Assembly: GCA_015060685.1 (NCBI GenBank)
Contig: SUXZ01000008.1
Coordinates: 1-64,000, forward strand
Source of the DNA: Mediterranea massiliensis
GTDB lineage: Bacteria; Bacteroidota; Bacteroidia; Bacteroidales; Bacteroidaceae
DNA length: 64,000 nucleotides
Direction of reading: 5' to 3'
The notes below the pieces were generated by a model. It saw only the letters and a program-made list of their open reading frames with translations. It ran no database searches and had not been told where the DNA came from. Numbering within the stretch: position 1 is the stretch's first letter; every line of letters starts with the position of its first letter. The translations under genes and the position numbers were made by a program. This document shows positions 21,920 to 31,125 of the stretch, one piece after another.

Positions 21920-23932
21920 TTATCTGTTCTTGTTCAGCAGTTCAATGGTAGGGCATTCTTCGTTGGTGATGCCAAGTTGCACCTTCTTCAAATCGTCCAA
22001 TTCGTGAATAGGACGTTCGTAATCTTTGGGGAAAGGAAGTTTGCTGAATGTTTGGAAATAAAGCAGACAAGCATCCTTCCACCAAATGGCATCGCGCGTT
22101 TGTGCAATCAACTTGGTTTGTACGTCGGCAAAGCGCTCGGCATCTATATCCTCTTTTACGTTATCCCAAGCCTTTTGGAAGTCGCGTGTTAATTGCACGC
22201 CACGGTCGTAGTGATAACACAATGCTTCCCACAATGTACGTCCGCTTTGCAACTTGTGTTGCCAAGGCACATGATGAAACCAAAGGATATACTTTTCGGG
22301 ACAAGTTTCGATGTTGTCGTACAATTTGCAAAGCTCTTCCGGATATTGTGCTACGGCATTTGAGCCTGTGCTACTACGATCGAATCCCAATCCCTTTTCA
22401 TCGGCATTGTGATAGTAAGAAGGCATCCAGTCGGCACGAGCACCAGGGATAGCACACCAAGGTTCGGGGCCATAGTGGTGTCCCCATGCAAAGATGTGAT
22501 GCAAGCCAAGTGGCATCATGTAATCTACCACCGCTTCGTGGCTATATACCATCATCTTAGAGAGGATTGTCAATGATGATTCCTTCAAGTCGAATGTCTG
22601 TTGCAACCATTCTTTTGCAATAACGTCCGATGTTAGGGTAGGCTCCCATGCCAAACGGCCGAAAGCATACCAGTTGGCTTGTCCAAAGTGGTGGCCACAC
22701 CAATTCGTATCAGTACCAATATTGGTTACACCGGCAATGGCATTCATGGTGTTAGGCTCTACCAAGTCGAAGAACTCTTCCCACATAGGTGCCAAGAAAG
22801 CCAAGTGATTGCTATGTCCAAGATATTCTTGTGTGATTTGCAACTCGGGCATAAGTGGTGTTTGCTTCATCGAAGTGAAGAGTGGGCTATATGGCTCGCG
22901 TGGTTGGAAGTCGATTGGGCCATTCTTTACTTGGATAATCACGTTTGAGCGGAATTGGCCATCCAATGGTTGGAATTCCAAGTAAGCTTGCTTAGCACGG
23001 TCGGCATCGCTTGGGCTATATACAAAGGCACGCCACATCACGATACCCTTGTAAGGCTTTAATGCGTCGGCCAGCATGTTGGCACCTTCGGCATGTGTGC
23101 GCCCAAAATCGCAAGGGCCAGGTTGCCCTTCCGAGTTGGCTTTTACCAAGAAGCCACCAAAGTCGGGGATGAGTTGATAGATTTCTTTTACTTTATTCTT
23201 CCACCATTTCACTACCTCTTTATTTAAGGGGTCGGCTGTTTCAACCTCGCCCAATGCCATAGGTGTAGCAAAGTTTACCGAAAGATATACTTGGATGCCA
23301 TATGGGCGGAATACGTCGGCCAATACTTTTACCTTTTCAAGGTATTCGGTAGTAAGCATTTTGGGCGAAGCATTCACGTTGTTCAATACGGTACCATTGA
23401 TACCGATTGATGCATTGGCACGTGCATACTCTTTGTAGCGGGGAGATAATGCAGGAAGTTCTTCCCAATTCCATAGTGAGAAACCGGCATATCCGCGTTC
23501 TACACGGCGGTCGAGGTTATCCCAATGGTTAAGGATACGCTTGTCGAAAGCGGGCGATTCAATGATGTCCACCGATTGAACATCGGTGTTTGTTGCTTGC
23601 AAACGAAGCAAGTGGTAGGCGCCATACAACAAACCAACATCGCTCAATGAGCTGATTTCTATCTGTTTGCCTTCTTCAATGGCACGGATGCGATAGCTCG
23701 ATGCGGGAAGTTTACGCAAATCCTTATCCTTTGTCTTCTTTAAGACAACGGGCACGCCTTTCCAAGCTTGTTCCAACTCGGCTTGGGCTATTTGTGCGGT
23801 TTCGCTTGTTAGTTTGCAAGTTACGGTAGCTTGAGCATCGGTAGCTTGTCTTAACCATAGTCGGCTTCCGTCTTCTGCCAACGCTCCTTGCAATATGCAG
23901 AAGCTGAAGAGTGTTAGTAGGAGTCGTTTCAT
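21920..23932 (-). CDS. aguA: GH67 alpha-glucuronidase
   Basis: The 670-residue protein has a signal peptide (to about residue 19, LQGALA). It shows full GH67 architecture: an N-terminal mixed alpha/beta domain, a TIM barrel and a helical C-terminal domain. The catalytic residues are visible as E268 in NSEGQPGP (acid) with D341 in NGPIDFQ and E369 in ITQEYLG (base pair); their spacing (73 and 28) equals that of the characterised Cellvibrio enzyme's E292/D365/E393. GH67 removes (4-O-methyl-)glucuronic acid from the non-reducing-end xylose of xylo-oligosaccharides. It is the last gene of the minus-strand operon, 16 bp after the oxidoreductase gene. Confidence 0.95.
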   Translation of the reverse strand: MKRLLLTLFSFCILQGALAEDGSRLWLRQATDAQATVTCKLTSETAQIAQAELEQAWKGVPVVLKKTKDKDLRKLPASSYRIRAIEEGKQIEISSLSDVGLLYGAYHLLRLQATNTDVQSVDIIESPAFDKRILNHWDNLDRRVERGYAGFSLWNWEELPALSPRYKEYARANASIGINGTVLNNVNASPKMLTTEYLEKVKVLADVFRPYGIQVYLSVNFATPMALGEVETADPLNKEVVKWWKNKVKEIYQLIPDFGGFLVKANSEGQPGPCDFGRTHAEGANMLADALKPYKGIVMWRAFVYSPSDADRAKQAYLEFQPLDGQFRSNVIIQVKNGPIDFQPREPYSPLFTSMKQTPLMPELQITQEYLGHSNHLAFLAPMWEEFFDLVEPNTMNAIAGVTNIGTDTNWCGHHFGQANWYAFGRLAWEPTLTSDVIAKEWLQQTFDLKESSLTILSKMMVYSHEAVVDYMMPLGLHHIFAWGHHYGPEPWCAIPGARADWMPSYYHNADEKGLGFDRSSTGSNAVAQYPEELCKLYDNIETCPEKYILWFHHVPWQHKLQSGRTLWEALCYHYDRGVQLTRDFQKAWDNVKEDIDAERFADVQTKLIAQTRDAIWWKDACLLYFQTFSKLPFPKDYERPIHELDDLKKVQLGITNEECPTIELLNKNR

Positions 23933-23948
23933 AAAATCTTGTTATTAA

Positions 23949-24932
23949 TTATCTGTCAGCAGGGTATTTAATGCCCCATTCTTTGCGCAAATCATCCATT
24001 TGTTGCATGATGCGTATGGTTTCTTTGTGAGGCATATAAGGCGATTCTAACCAACCGTTTTCAATGGCTTCGATACTTGCATACACTTGATATTCGTAGC
24101 CTGTAATCTTTGTAGGTGCTTCGTAAACAGCTACCTCTTTATAATCGGTGGTTACAACGCGAACACGCTCGGGGTTGTTGATGTTTTCAACAATCAAATG
24201 ACCTTTTTCGCCCGAAATGATACCCATGCGATCGCTCATCACCATACATGAGCTATGAAGAATGGCTATTTTGCCATCGGCATATTGCAGGGTAATGCTG
24301 TTTTGTCCATCTACACCGGTAGGAAGCATGGCGCAACAAGAGGTTGTCTTTACGATGTCGGTGCCAAATACCATGGCGGCAAAGTTCAGTGCATACACGC
24401 CTAAATCGAGTAGGGCACCTCCCGCCAATTCTGGCTTTTGAAGGCGTTCACGATTGCCGATAGGGTAGCAAAGGTTGGCAGATAATAGCTTGGGAGTACC
24501 GATGATGCCGCTTGCCAATATCTCGTTAATGGTTTTGGATAGAGGCATGTAGCGTGTCCAAATGGCTTCGGTGATGAAGAGGTTCTTTTCGCGAGCCAAC
24601 GCGATTAGCTCTTCTGCTTCCCATGCGGTTGCGGTAAATGCTTTTTCGCACAATACATGCTTGCCGGCAAGTAGGGCCATGCGTGCGTGTTCGTAGTGAT
24701 GTGAGTGTGGCGTAGCAATATATACCAACTCGACATTGTCGTCGGCCAATAACTCTTCGTACGAGCCATAAGCTTTTTGGAAGTTGTATTGTTCAGCCAA
24801 CGACTTTGCCTTGTTGATATCGCGCGATGCAATGGCATACGCCTCGGCTTGAGGCGTGCCTTGCAACGTGATTGCCATCTTATCGGCTATCCATCCACAA
24901 CCGATGATGCCAATTTTGGTTCTTTTTGCCAT
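23949..24932 (-). CDS. Gfo/Idh/MocA-family oxidoreductase
   Basis: The track start is a TTG at 24,956 overlapping the GH43 gene; the ATG at 24,932 (327 residues) places the Rossmann motif GIIGCGWIA close to the N-terminus, and ATG 24,944 is also possible. EKAF, with the conserved lysine of the Gfo/Idh/MocA family, is present. The family uses NAD(P) to oxidise or reduce sugars and inositols; no signal peptide is seen, so it is cytoplasmic. Lodged between a cytoplasmic xylosidase and GH67, it may act on xylose or a released uronic acid, but no substrate can be assigned. Confidence 0.85.
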   Translation of the reverse strand: MAKRTKIGIIGCGWIADKMAITLQGTPQAEAYAIASRDINKAKSLAEQYNFQKAYGSYEELLADDNVELVYIATPHSHHYEHARMALLAGKHVLCEKAFTATAWEAEELIALAREKNLFITEAIWTRYMPLSKTINEILASGIIGTPKLLSANLCYPIGNRERLQKPELAGGALLDLGVYALNFAAMVFGTDIVKTTSCCAMLPTGVDGQNSITLQYADGKIAILHSSCMVMSDRMGIISGEKGHLIVENINNPERVRVVTTDYKEVAVYEAPTKITGYEYQVYASIEAIENGWLESPYMPHKETIRIMQQMDDLRKEWGIKYPADR

Positions 24933-24936
24933 AGGC

Positions 24937-25938
24937 TTAGTCATCAAGACCTTCAATGGTTATGATACGGCCTTCAGCGTCATATTCCAATTCGCAAACC
25001 TTCAAGCTACGCAAGTGGTTCTTACCACCTGAAGGTACGCTATCGTGATGGAAAAGATACCATTTACCCTTGTACTCTACGATTGAGTGGTGAGTAGTCC
25101 AACCTACAACAGGAGTAAGGATTACGCCTTGATAGGTGAAAGGACCATAAGGGTTGTCACCAATTGCATAGCACAAAAGGTGAGAGTCACCTGTAGAGTA
25201 TGAGAAATAGTACTTACCATTGTATTTATGCATCCAGCTTGCTTCGAAGAAACGGTGTGGGTCGTCAGCAGCTAAAGGCTTGCCATTTTCGTCAACCACT
25301 TGGATTGGCTTGGGCTCTTCTGCAAAGTGAAGCATATCATCGCTCAACTTCACCATACGGCTTGGCAATGATGGTTCGTCGCCGTGAGGAAGGTTAGGAC
25401 TATCGGGTGTGTTGTTCACAGCTGGGTCTTCTACCGGCTTGTTGTCGCGATATGATTGCAATTGACCACCCCAAAGGCCACCGAAGTACATGTAGTAGTT
25501 GCCGTCTTCATCTTTGAAAACGCAGTTGTCGATACTATAGCTACCAGGGATTGGTTCCGGTTGGGGGATGAATGGGCCGGCAGGATTATCTGCAATAGCT
25601 ACACCATGGTGGAAAATCTCATTGCGGTCTTTCATTGGGAAGTACATGTAGTATTTGCCATTCTTTTCGGCAACGTCACAATCCCAAAGTTGACGGCCAC
25701 GCCATGCGATGTCTTCCAAGTCGAGCACCTTACCATGGTCGATAACTTCGCCATTCATAGGGTCATCGGTAGAAAGCACGTGGTAATCCTTCATGATATA
25801 TTCATCGCCACTATCGTTGTTTACGTTATTACATTCCCAGTCGTGAGACGGATAGATATACACTCTGTCATTATATACATGTACAGAGGGGTCAGCCATA
25901 TAGTCGCTGGGGAACAAATATCTTTTTACTTTTTTCAT
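24937..25938 (-). CDS. Cytoplasmic GH43 beta-xylosidase (GH43_1-like)
   Basis: The 333-residue protein has no signal peptide, so it should act on imported xylo-oligosaccharides. The GH43 propeller has base D16 in MADPSV, D137 in SIDNC and acid E232 in FEASWMHKYNGKYYF. The strongly conserved stretches YIYPSHDWE and GGLWGGQLQ recall the XynB-type enzymes of Prevotella, by memory only. The gene lies directly downstream of the GPH transporter, matching the import-then-hydrolyse order, and ends 5 bp before the oxidoreductase start. Some arabinosidase side activity is possible. Confidence 0.9.
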   Translation of the reverse strand: MKKVKRYLFPSDYMADPSVHVYNDRVYIYPSHDWECNNVNNDSGDEYIMKDYHVLSTDDPMNGEVIDHGKVLDLEDIAWRGRQLWDCDVAEKNGKYYMYFPMKDRNEIFHHGVAIADNPAGPFIPQPEPIPGSYSIDNCVFKDEDGNYYMYFGGLWGGQLQSYRDNKPVEDPAVNNTPDSPNLPHGDEPSLPSRMVKLSDDMLHFAEEPKPIQVVDENGKPLAADDPHRFFEASWMHKYNGKYYFSYSTGDSHLLCYAIGDNPYGPFTYQGVILTPVVGWTTHHSIVEYKGKWYLFHHDSVPSGGKNHLRSLKVCELEYDAEGRIITIEGLDD

Positions 25939-25972
25939 GATAAATAAATGTATAATGGTTAAATAATTAAGA

Positions 25973-27394
25973 TTATTTCTTAGCGCGTGCTTCGATTTCT
26001 CTGTTAATCTTGTCGATTACGTCATCTTCAAGTTCATATTTAGAGATAATCCACATGGCAAGCAACAACAAGATAGCCGGGATGACGCATACCAACCACA
26101 AGATACCTTGTTCGGCCATAGCAGTTTGTTCAGGCAACTTAGCGTCGAAACCAACGAGTGCCAATACCAAACCAGGAACAACACCACCAAGTGCCATACC
26201 AGCCTTGAAGAAGATACCGGTCAAAGCGTTTACGATACCGGCGATACGACGTCCAGAAGTGTATTCACCATACGATACAACTTCAGGTACAAGTGCCCAC
26301 ATGTAACCAGTTGCTACGATGATACCAGTACTCTTCACAAATTGAGCCACGCAAAGCAATTCGAATTGCTTCAAAGCTTCAACTTGTACAAAGATGTACA
26401 TCATGGCCATACCAACGATAGCGGTGCCAAGGAAGAGGTAGAACATACCCTTCTTACCAATCTTACGCTTGATGGCGGGTACCAACGGCATGAAGATAAA
26501 TGCGGGGATAGTGCCCAGCCACATGAATGCGGTTGTCATGATAGGTGTTGCCTCTACGTTGTAGCTCATGAAGTAAGCGTCGGCGGCATTACCAACACTC
26601 ATCATGGCAAATGCGGTGATGAAGAAGAAGGCCAATACGCGCAAGGGGCGGTTGCGAAGGAATTCTGTCCAGAGGTCGCTCACCTTAACGTTTTCCGATT
26701 CTTTCTGATCCATAACAACGCGTTCCTTACATTGTGAGAAGCAGAAGATGAGCAACAACAAGCCGGCAATGGCGAAGATGGTCATTGTGATGAACCAAGC
26801 CGGTGCGGCTTCGGGTGTGTTGGTGATGGCTTCTCCGTTAGCGGCAACCGGTGCGAAGATGGCGATAACCATCGGAAGCGACTTCACGATAAGTGCGCCC
26901 AGATTGGCCATAAACATACGTGTAGAGGTCAATATGGTGATTTCTTCGGTGTCGCGTGTCAATGAAGAGTTCAATGCACCGTAAGGTACGTTCACCAGTG
27001 TGTAGCACATACTCATGCCGACGTAAGTGATGTAGGCATAGATAACTGAACCGCTAAATCCGTTCCAGAAGCAGAGGATAGACAAGCCTACCAAAGGAAT
27101 ACCACCCAAGATAAGCCAAGAACGATATTTACCCCATTTCGGGTTGCCTTTGTCCACAAATGCACCTACCAAGGGGTCCCAAAGTACGTCAACAAGGCGT
27201 ACAATCAAGAACATCAATGCAGCTGTTCCTGGATCGAGGCCATAAACATTTGTGTAGAAGAAAAGCAGCCAAATACTTACTGTTTGGTAAATAAGATTTT
27301 GGGCCATGTCGCCACTACCAAATCCGATGCGTTGCATCCATGATAGTTTGTAGAAGCCTTTAGCTTCATCAGTCGTTTTGTTTGTAGAATTCAT
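25973..27394 (-). CDS. GPH-family (MelB/XynP-like) sugar:cation symporter
   Basis: The 473-residue protein has about 12 membrane helices. The N-terminal part (GFGSGDMAQNLIY, WDPLVGAFVDKGNPKWGKYR) carries the marks of the glycoside-pentoside-hexuronide family, including the acidic cation-site aspartates. Members import disaccharides or xylosides with H+ or Na+. Placed between GH35 and the cytoplasmic xylosidase, it is the likely inner-membrane importer of xylo-oligosaccharides. The start follows GH35 by 30 bp, consistent with one operon. Confidence 0.9.
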   Translation of the reverse strand: MNSTNKTTDEAKGFYKLSWMQRIGFGSGDMAQNLIYQTVSIWLLFFYTNVYGLDPGTAALMFLIVRLVDVLWDPLVGAFVDKGNPKWGKYRSWLILGGIPLVGLSILCFWNGFSGSVIYAYITYVGMSMCYTLVNVPYGALNSSLTRDTEEITILTSTRMFMANLGALIVKSLPMVIAIFAPVAANGEAITNTPEAAPAWFITMTIFAIAGLLLLIFCFSQCKERVVMDQKESENVKVSDLWTEFLRNRPLRVLAFFFITAFAMMSVGNAADAYFMSYNVEATPIMTTAFMWLGTIPAFIFMPLVPAIKRKIGKKGMFYLFLGTAIVGMAMMYIFVQVEALKQFELLCVAQFVKSTGIIVATGYMWALVPEVVSYGEYTSGRRIAGIVNALTGIFFKAGMALGGVVPGLVLALVGFDAKLPEQTAMAEQGILWLVCVIPAILLLLAMWIISKYELEDDVIDKINREIEARAKK

Positions 27395-27424
27395 GGTTAA
27401 AAAAATTTATTGTTAGAAATTAAA

Positions 27425-29140
27425 TTATTTATATTCGTACAGTTTTACGTGCAATATCTTTACGTCGCCCACCGAGATACGGACGTGTCGTCCTTGGTGG
27501 TCTTGGTCGCCGTTCAATCGGCGTACATAGCTCAGCGAGGCATCTTCGTTTACCTTCACCTCGTCCACCGATGCAATGCCGCAACGGGCACCTTTGAAGA
27601 TTGCCTCATCGGCTTTTGCCGCATTGGCCTGTTCGTTTCCTTGTAGGATAAAACCATCCTCACCACGCTTCTTTTCGGTGGTGGCCTGTTGTTTTTCGCT
27701 TGTCTTGGCAAATTCCACCACGATGCCGTTACCGGCTACGATGTATTCGTTCTTAGCCAATTTCAGGATGATGCCGCCACCTTCCGGCCAAGTGCTTCCG
27801 TCGGTTGCACGGGGGTCCCAAGGTAAGGTGAAGTTATGTCGGCAAGTCAGTGTCAAGTCGTCGTCGATGATTATGCGTTCCTTGTTGTCCTGGTCGAACC
27901 ACAATCCCTTCATGGCACCTTTTCCTTGGTACTTGGTGATGAGTGGCATCATCTCTTCCAATTTGTTGTAGGCCATCACCAATGCGCTATTGGGTGCATC
28001 CGAACCATCTTCGATAGAAAATGGGCTGATGCCGATAGCTTCGTGTTCGCCAAATACGTAGAAGGCGCGCACACCGTCGTTTTCGGTCAGGCGAATTTCG
28101 GGGATGAACAACGGGTTGTTGTGTAGATGATATTGCGCCACCCAACCGGTGAAACCATCGTCGTAGAGGTCGGGCGAAAGGAAATCGATGCTGGGCGTAC
28201 CGCAATGCCACACGTCAATCAGGTGAGCCAACGGCCCTGCCGACGGATATTCTCCCGGCTTGCGTCCACGGCTATTCATGGCGGCATTTACGTATAGCGG
28301 CACGTTGTAGATGCCGCGTGCGGTTTGTGCCAATTGCTCCACATACTTGGCATAGTGATAAGCCATAAAGATTTCGTCGGTATAGAGGTCGTTGCCAAAG
28401 ATGGTTTGCCAATTGCCTTGGGTGAGGCAACCTTGCTTTTCCCATTTGGCCGACATCTGCGGATGAAGCAACTTCTTGTTCTTCTTCAAGTAGGTGATGA
28501 ATTCGGCCGGCACATCGGCTTCGAATGCGCGGTTGGCCGTCTTCGAGTAGTCGCGTGCATCCTCCAACATGCCTATTTCGTTCTCAATCTGAATCATGAT
28601 AACCGTGCCATACTCCTTGTCCGTTTGGGCAATGTGTTTCATCCATTGTGTAAACGCATGCTTATCGGCTTCAAGTACATTTTGCGAGAAAGCGCTTGCT
28701 ATTTCCAATGGCTTGCCACTACGAGTGTATGCTCGTGGGTATTTCTTGTAATCCTCCTTAAACCAAAGCGGTGCATAGCAACTCATTGAATTTTTCCAGG
28801 CACCAAACCAAAGAAACACCACCTTCAGGTCGTTTTTGCGTGCCTCCTCGATAACCTTATCGGTTAGTGAAAAGTCGAACGAACCTTCTACTGGCTCCAT
28901 CAAATCCCAATAAGCCGGCACCAATACGGTGTTCAATCCCATGCGTTGTAGTTTGGGGAATATGCGTTCGATGTCTTCGTTGCATGCGGCCGACGAGTTG
29001 CCCAACTCTCCGCCTAAAATCAGGAAGGGTTTTCCGTCAACGACAAGTTGTGTGGCATCGCCCTGTTTTTGGATGCTACACTTCTGTGCCTGCACGTTGC
29101 ACGCCAACAAAAATAGTGCTATCAGTAATATATTTTTCAT
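27425..29140 (-). CDS. GH35 family protein with DUF5597-type C-terminus
   Basis: The 571-residue protein has a signal peptide (MKNILLIALFLLACNVQAQ; the C at residue 14 might be read as a lipobox, but AQ cleavage is more likely). The TIM barrel shows acid/base E188 in QIENEIG and nucleophile E348 in FIPEIRL. A beta-rich C-terminal domain of DUF5597 type follows from about residue 400. GH35 enzymes are chiefly beta-galactosidases; in a xylan locus galactose on arabinosyl or xylosyl side chains would be a target. It is first in the minus-strand operon. Confidence 0.85.
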   Translation of the reverse strand: MKNILLIALFLLACNVQAQKCSIQKQGDATQLVVDGKPFLILGGELGNSSAACNEDIERIFPKLQRMGLNTVLVPAYWDLMEPVEGSFDFSLTDKVIEEARKNDLKVVFLWFGAWKNSMSCYAPLWFKEDYKKYPRAYTRSGKPLEIASAFSQNVLEADKHAFTQWMKHIAQTDKEYGTVIMIQIENEIGMLEDARDYSKTANRAFEADVPAEFITYLKKNKKLLHPQMSAKWEKQGCLTQGNWQTIFGNDLYTDEIFMAYHYAKYVEQLAQTARGIYNVPLYVNAAMNSRGRKPGEYPSAGPLAHLIDVWHCGTPSIDFLSPDLYDDGFTGWVAQYHLHNNPLFIPEIRLTENDGVRAFYVFGEHEAIGISPFSIEDGSDAPNSALVMAYNKLEEMMPLITKYQGKGAMKGLWFDQDNKERIIIDDDLTLTCRHNFTLPWDPRATDGSTWPEGGGIILKLAKNEYIVAGNGIVVEFAKTSEKQQATTEKKRGEDGFILQGNEQANAAKADEAIFKGARCGIASVDEVKVNEDASLSYVRRLNGDQDHQGRHVRISVGDVKILHVKLYEYK

Positions 29141-29240
29141 AGCCTGATATGTTGTGTTAATATGGTCGTTAAATTTTTCACGAAAATAATATAATTATTT
29201 TATATCTCTTCTATGTCTATGTTTCTTTAATATTTAATCA

Positions 29241-29277
29241 CGAAACATTCGGGTGAAAAATGTAACATATTGTTTCG
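29241..29277. promoter_or_regulatory. Inverted repeat CGAAACA...TGTTTCG with embedded TGTAACA
   Basis: The arms at 29,241-29,247 and 29,271-29,277 flank 23 bp containing TGTAACA (29,261). It lies about 100-140 bp upstream of the GH35 operon. It may be an operator for that operon, but the orientation of TGTAACA is opposite to that at 3788 relative to the transcribed gene, so the link is weak. Confidence 0.35.
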
Positions 29278-29285
29278 TTTATCGT

Positions 29286-29307
29286 ACATGCTTCGCGAAA
29301 AGCATGT
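29286..29307. other. Hairpin ACATGCTT/AAGCATGT
   Basis: Eight perfect pairs flank CGCGAA, between the DUF4836 gene end and the GH35 promoter region. On the minus strand no T tract follows directly. A second short GCC-GGC stem with a TTTTT loop lies at about 29,326-29,337, nearer the DUF4836 stop. Together they may form its 3' end. Confidence 0.4.
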
Positions 29308-29341
29308 CTAAGCATTGTTTTTATAGCCAAAAACGGCCTTT

Positions 29342-30424
29342 TTAGCGTCCGACTAACGTTTGTGCGTAGTTGATGAGTTGCTTCAACGAATTCTCTTGTT
29401 TGTTGGCCAGGTCGAGCGAGAAGACGGAGAGTTTGTTGTCGCCTTGAAGCGTCAGCAAATCTATCTTCTGAATCAGCTCGTACAGTTGTCGTGTGCCGGG
29501 GTCGTTGGGCGAGTATTCCATCAGCACGCGCAGGTTGCTTACGGTAAGCAGCTCTTCGGGCGTCAGCTCGATGTGAAACGGCTTGCCCCTCATCATGGCC
29601 GAAAGTGCGGATTGTAGTTGTGCATTGCTTTTCGGGCGGAATGGGGTGGCGTTGATGTACACCTCGCCGTTGAAGTCGGCACGTTTCAGGATGGCCACCA
29701 GCTTGCCGTTGTCAAACTTTACGCCGCCCACCAGTTGCGTGCCTTGCGGAAGGCTGAGCAGCCCCCTCATTTCGATGGGCATCGAGTCGGGTGTAATCAG
29801 CAGGTTGATGTCGCCTTTGATTTGTGCGGCCTGTTGGTAATGCTCGGTGTGTACGATGCTGTTTTCGTTGGTTTGTTTCATCAGCTGGTTGATGGCCGGC
29901 GATAGCTTTTGCAATTCGTTGCGGTTGGCGTGATACACCATCAGCAACGTGCCGTCGTTGTAGGCCAATTCCAAGCCCACCCCTTTGAAGGTGGTGCGCT
30001 GATGGTTCTCCGATTCGGTCGGTGCGCTACAATGTCCTTCGTTGCTTAGCAATTGTATGAATTCGTGCAGCTTCAGGTAGTCGTTCACCTTGATGGTCAG
30101 TGCGATGGTGTGCAACGTAGGTGCTTCGAAGAGGTAGATGGGTGCCGCTTGGTCGATGCCCGATTGTTCGGGATGCTCTAAAATCTCGTTGATTTTGCGG
30201 TTCAGGGCAGGGTTGCCATTCTTCAGTAGCATCTCCCAAAGTTGTCCTTTGGCCATTTCCAGCTCGGCCGATTGCAAGCCGGCTTTGCTGATAAGTGCGT
30301 TCAGGTCAATCATCAGCAACTCGGTGGCGTTGCGTGGAATGACGTCGGTGTAGTTGCTTTTCGCCACCTCTTTGCTACAAGCCGTCAGCAAGAAGGCGAT
30401 GATGATGCATGCAAACTTTCTCAT
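29342..30424 (-). CDS. DUF4836-like lipoprotein
   Basis: The track ORF runs to 30,640, but its first 72 codons are an overlap with rsmE and read as arginine-rich shadow; the ATG at 30,424 starts a lipoprotein signal (IIAFLLTACSK), giving 360 residues. YTDVIPRNATELLMIDLNAL matches the opening of DUF4836, a Bacteroidetes family of unknown function usually longer (about 500). It overlaps the rsmE stop by 4 bp and is likely co-translated. The envelope role is unknown. Confidence 0.7.
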   Translation of the reverse strand: MRKFACIIIAFLLTACSKEVAKSNYTDVIPRNATELLMIDLNALISKAGLQSAELEMAKGQLWEMLLKNGNPALNRKINEILEHPEQSGIDQAAPIYLFEAPTLHTIALTIKVNDYLKLHEFIQLLSNEGHCSAPTESENHQRTTFKGVGLELAYNDGTLLMVYHANRNELQKLSPAINQLMKQTNENSIVHTEHYQQAAQIKGDINLLITPDSMPIEMRGLLSLPQGTQLVGGVKFDNGKLVAILKRADFNGEVYINATPFRPKSNAQLQSALSAMMRGKPFHIELTPEELLTVSNLRVLMEYSPNDPGTRQLYELIQKIDLLTLQGDNKLSVFSLDLANKQENSLKQLINYAQTLVGR

Positions 30425-31125
30425 TGTATCTGATTGGTTAAGTTCATAATGTGGCAAGCCACCAATGCGGCCGTCTCTGTGCGTAGTCTTGAGCGTCCCA
30501 AGCTGATGGGTTGGAAGCCGTTTTCGATGGCCAGCCTTACCTCCTCTTCGCTGAAGTCTCCTTCGGGGCCAATCAATACCAACGCATCCTCGCCCGGCAC
30601 GATTTGCGTTTGCAGAAGCGGTTTTTCGCCTTCGTGGCAATGCGCGATGAACTTCTTGCCGCTAAAGGGTTGTTGCACAAACTTCTTGAAGTCGGCCATC
30701 TCGTTCAGTATCGGCAAGCGGGCCTTCAGCGATTGCTTCATGGCCGACACCAGTATCTTCTCTATGCGTTCGGTTTTCAGCACCTTCCGTTCGGAGAAGC
30801 GGCAATTCAGAAACGACAACTCGTCGAAACCTATCTCGGTAGCCTTCTCGGCAAACCACTCTATCCTGTCCATGTTCTTGGTGGGTGCCATGGCAAGGTG
30901 CAGATGCCCCTTCCATAAGGGTGGTTGCTCCTCTTTCGCGAGGATGTTTACCAGGCAACGCTTTTGGTTAGCCGTCGATATCTCGGCCTTGTAGAAGCAT
31001 CCCTTGCCGTCGGTCAGGGCAATCTCGTCGCCCGGTTGGAGGCGCAACACGCGCACGGCATGAGCGGCCTCCTCGCTTGGCAATTCGTTTCGTTCGGCTA
31101 TGTCGGGGGTATAAAACAGGTGCAT
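30421..31125 (-). CDS. rsmE: 16S rRNA (uracil(1498)-N3)-methyltransferase
   Basis: The 234-residue protein has an N-terminal PUA-like domain opening MHLFYTPDI, with the HAVRVLRL block. The C-terminal SPOUT domain shows GPEGDFSEEE and the knot motif SLGRSRLRTETAA. It methylates U1498 of 16S rRNA in the assembled small subunit. It overlaps the transporter stop by one base upstream and the DUF4836 start by four bases downstream, forming a tight three-gene operon with no evident functional theme. Confidence 0.93.
   Translation of the reverse strand: MHLFYTPDIAERNELPSEEAAHAVRVLRLQPGDEIALTDGKGCFYKAEISTANQKRCLVNILAKEEQPPLWKGHLHLAMAPTKNMDRIEWFAEKATEIGFDELSFLNCRFSERKVLKTERIEKILVSAMKQSLKARLPILNEMADFKKFVQQPFSGKKFIAHCHEGEKPLLQTQIVPGEDALVLIGPEGDFSEEEVRLAIENGFQPISLGRSRLRTETAALVACHIMNLTNQIQ

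Noticed and set aside
30425-30640. N-terminal extension of the DUF4836 ORF
   Set aside because: These 72 codons lie entirely within rsmE and read as Arg-rich shadow; the lipoprotein signal at 30,424 is the credible start.
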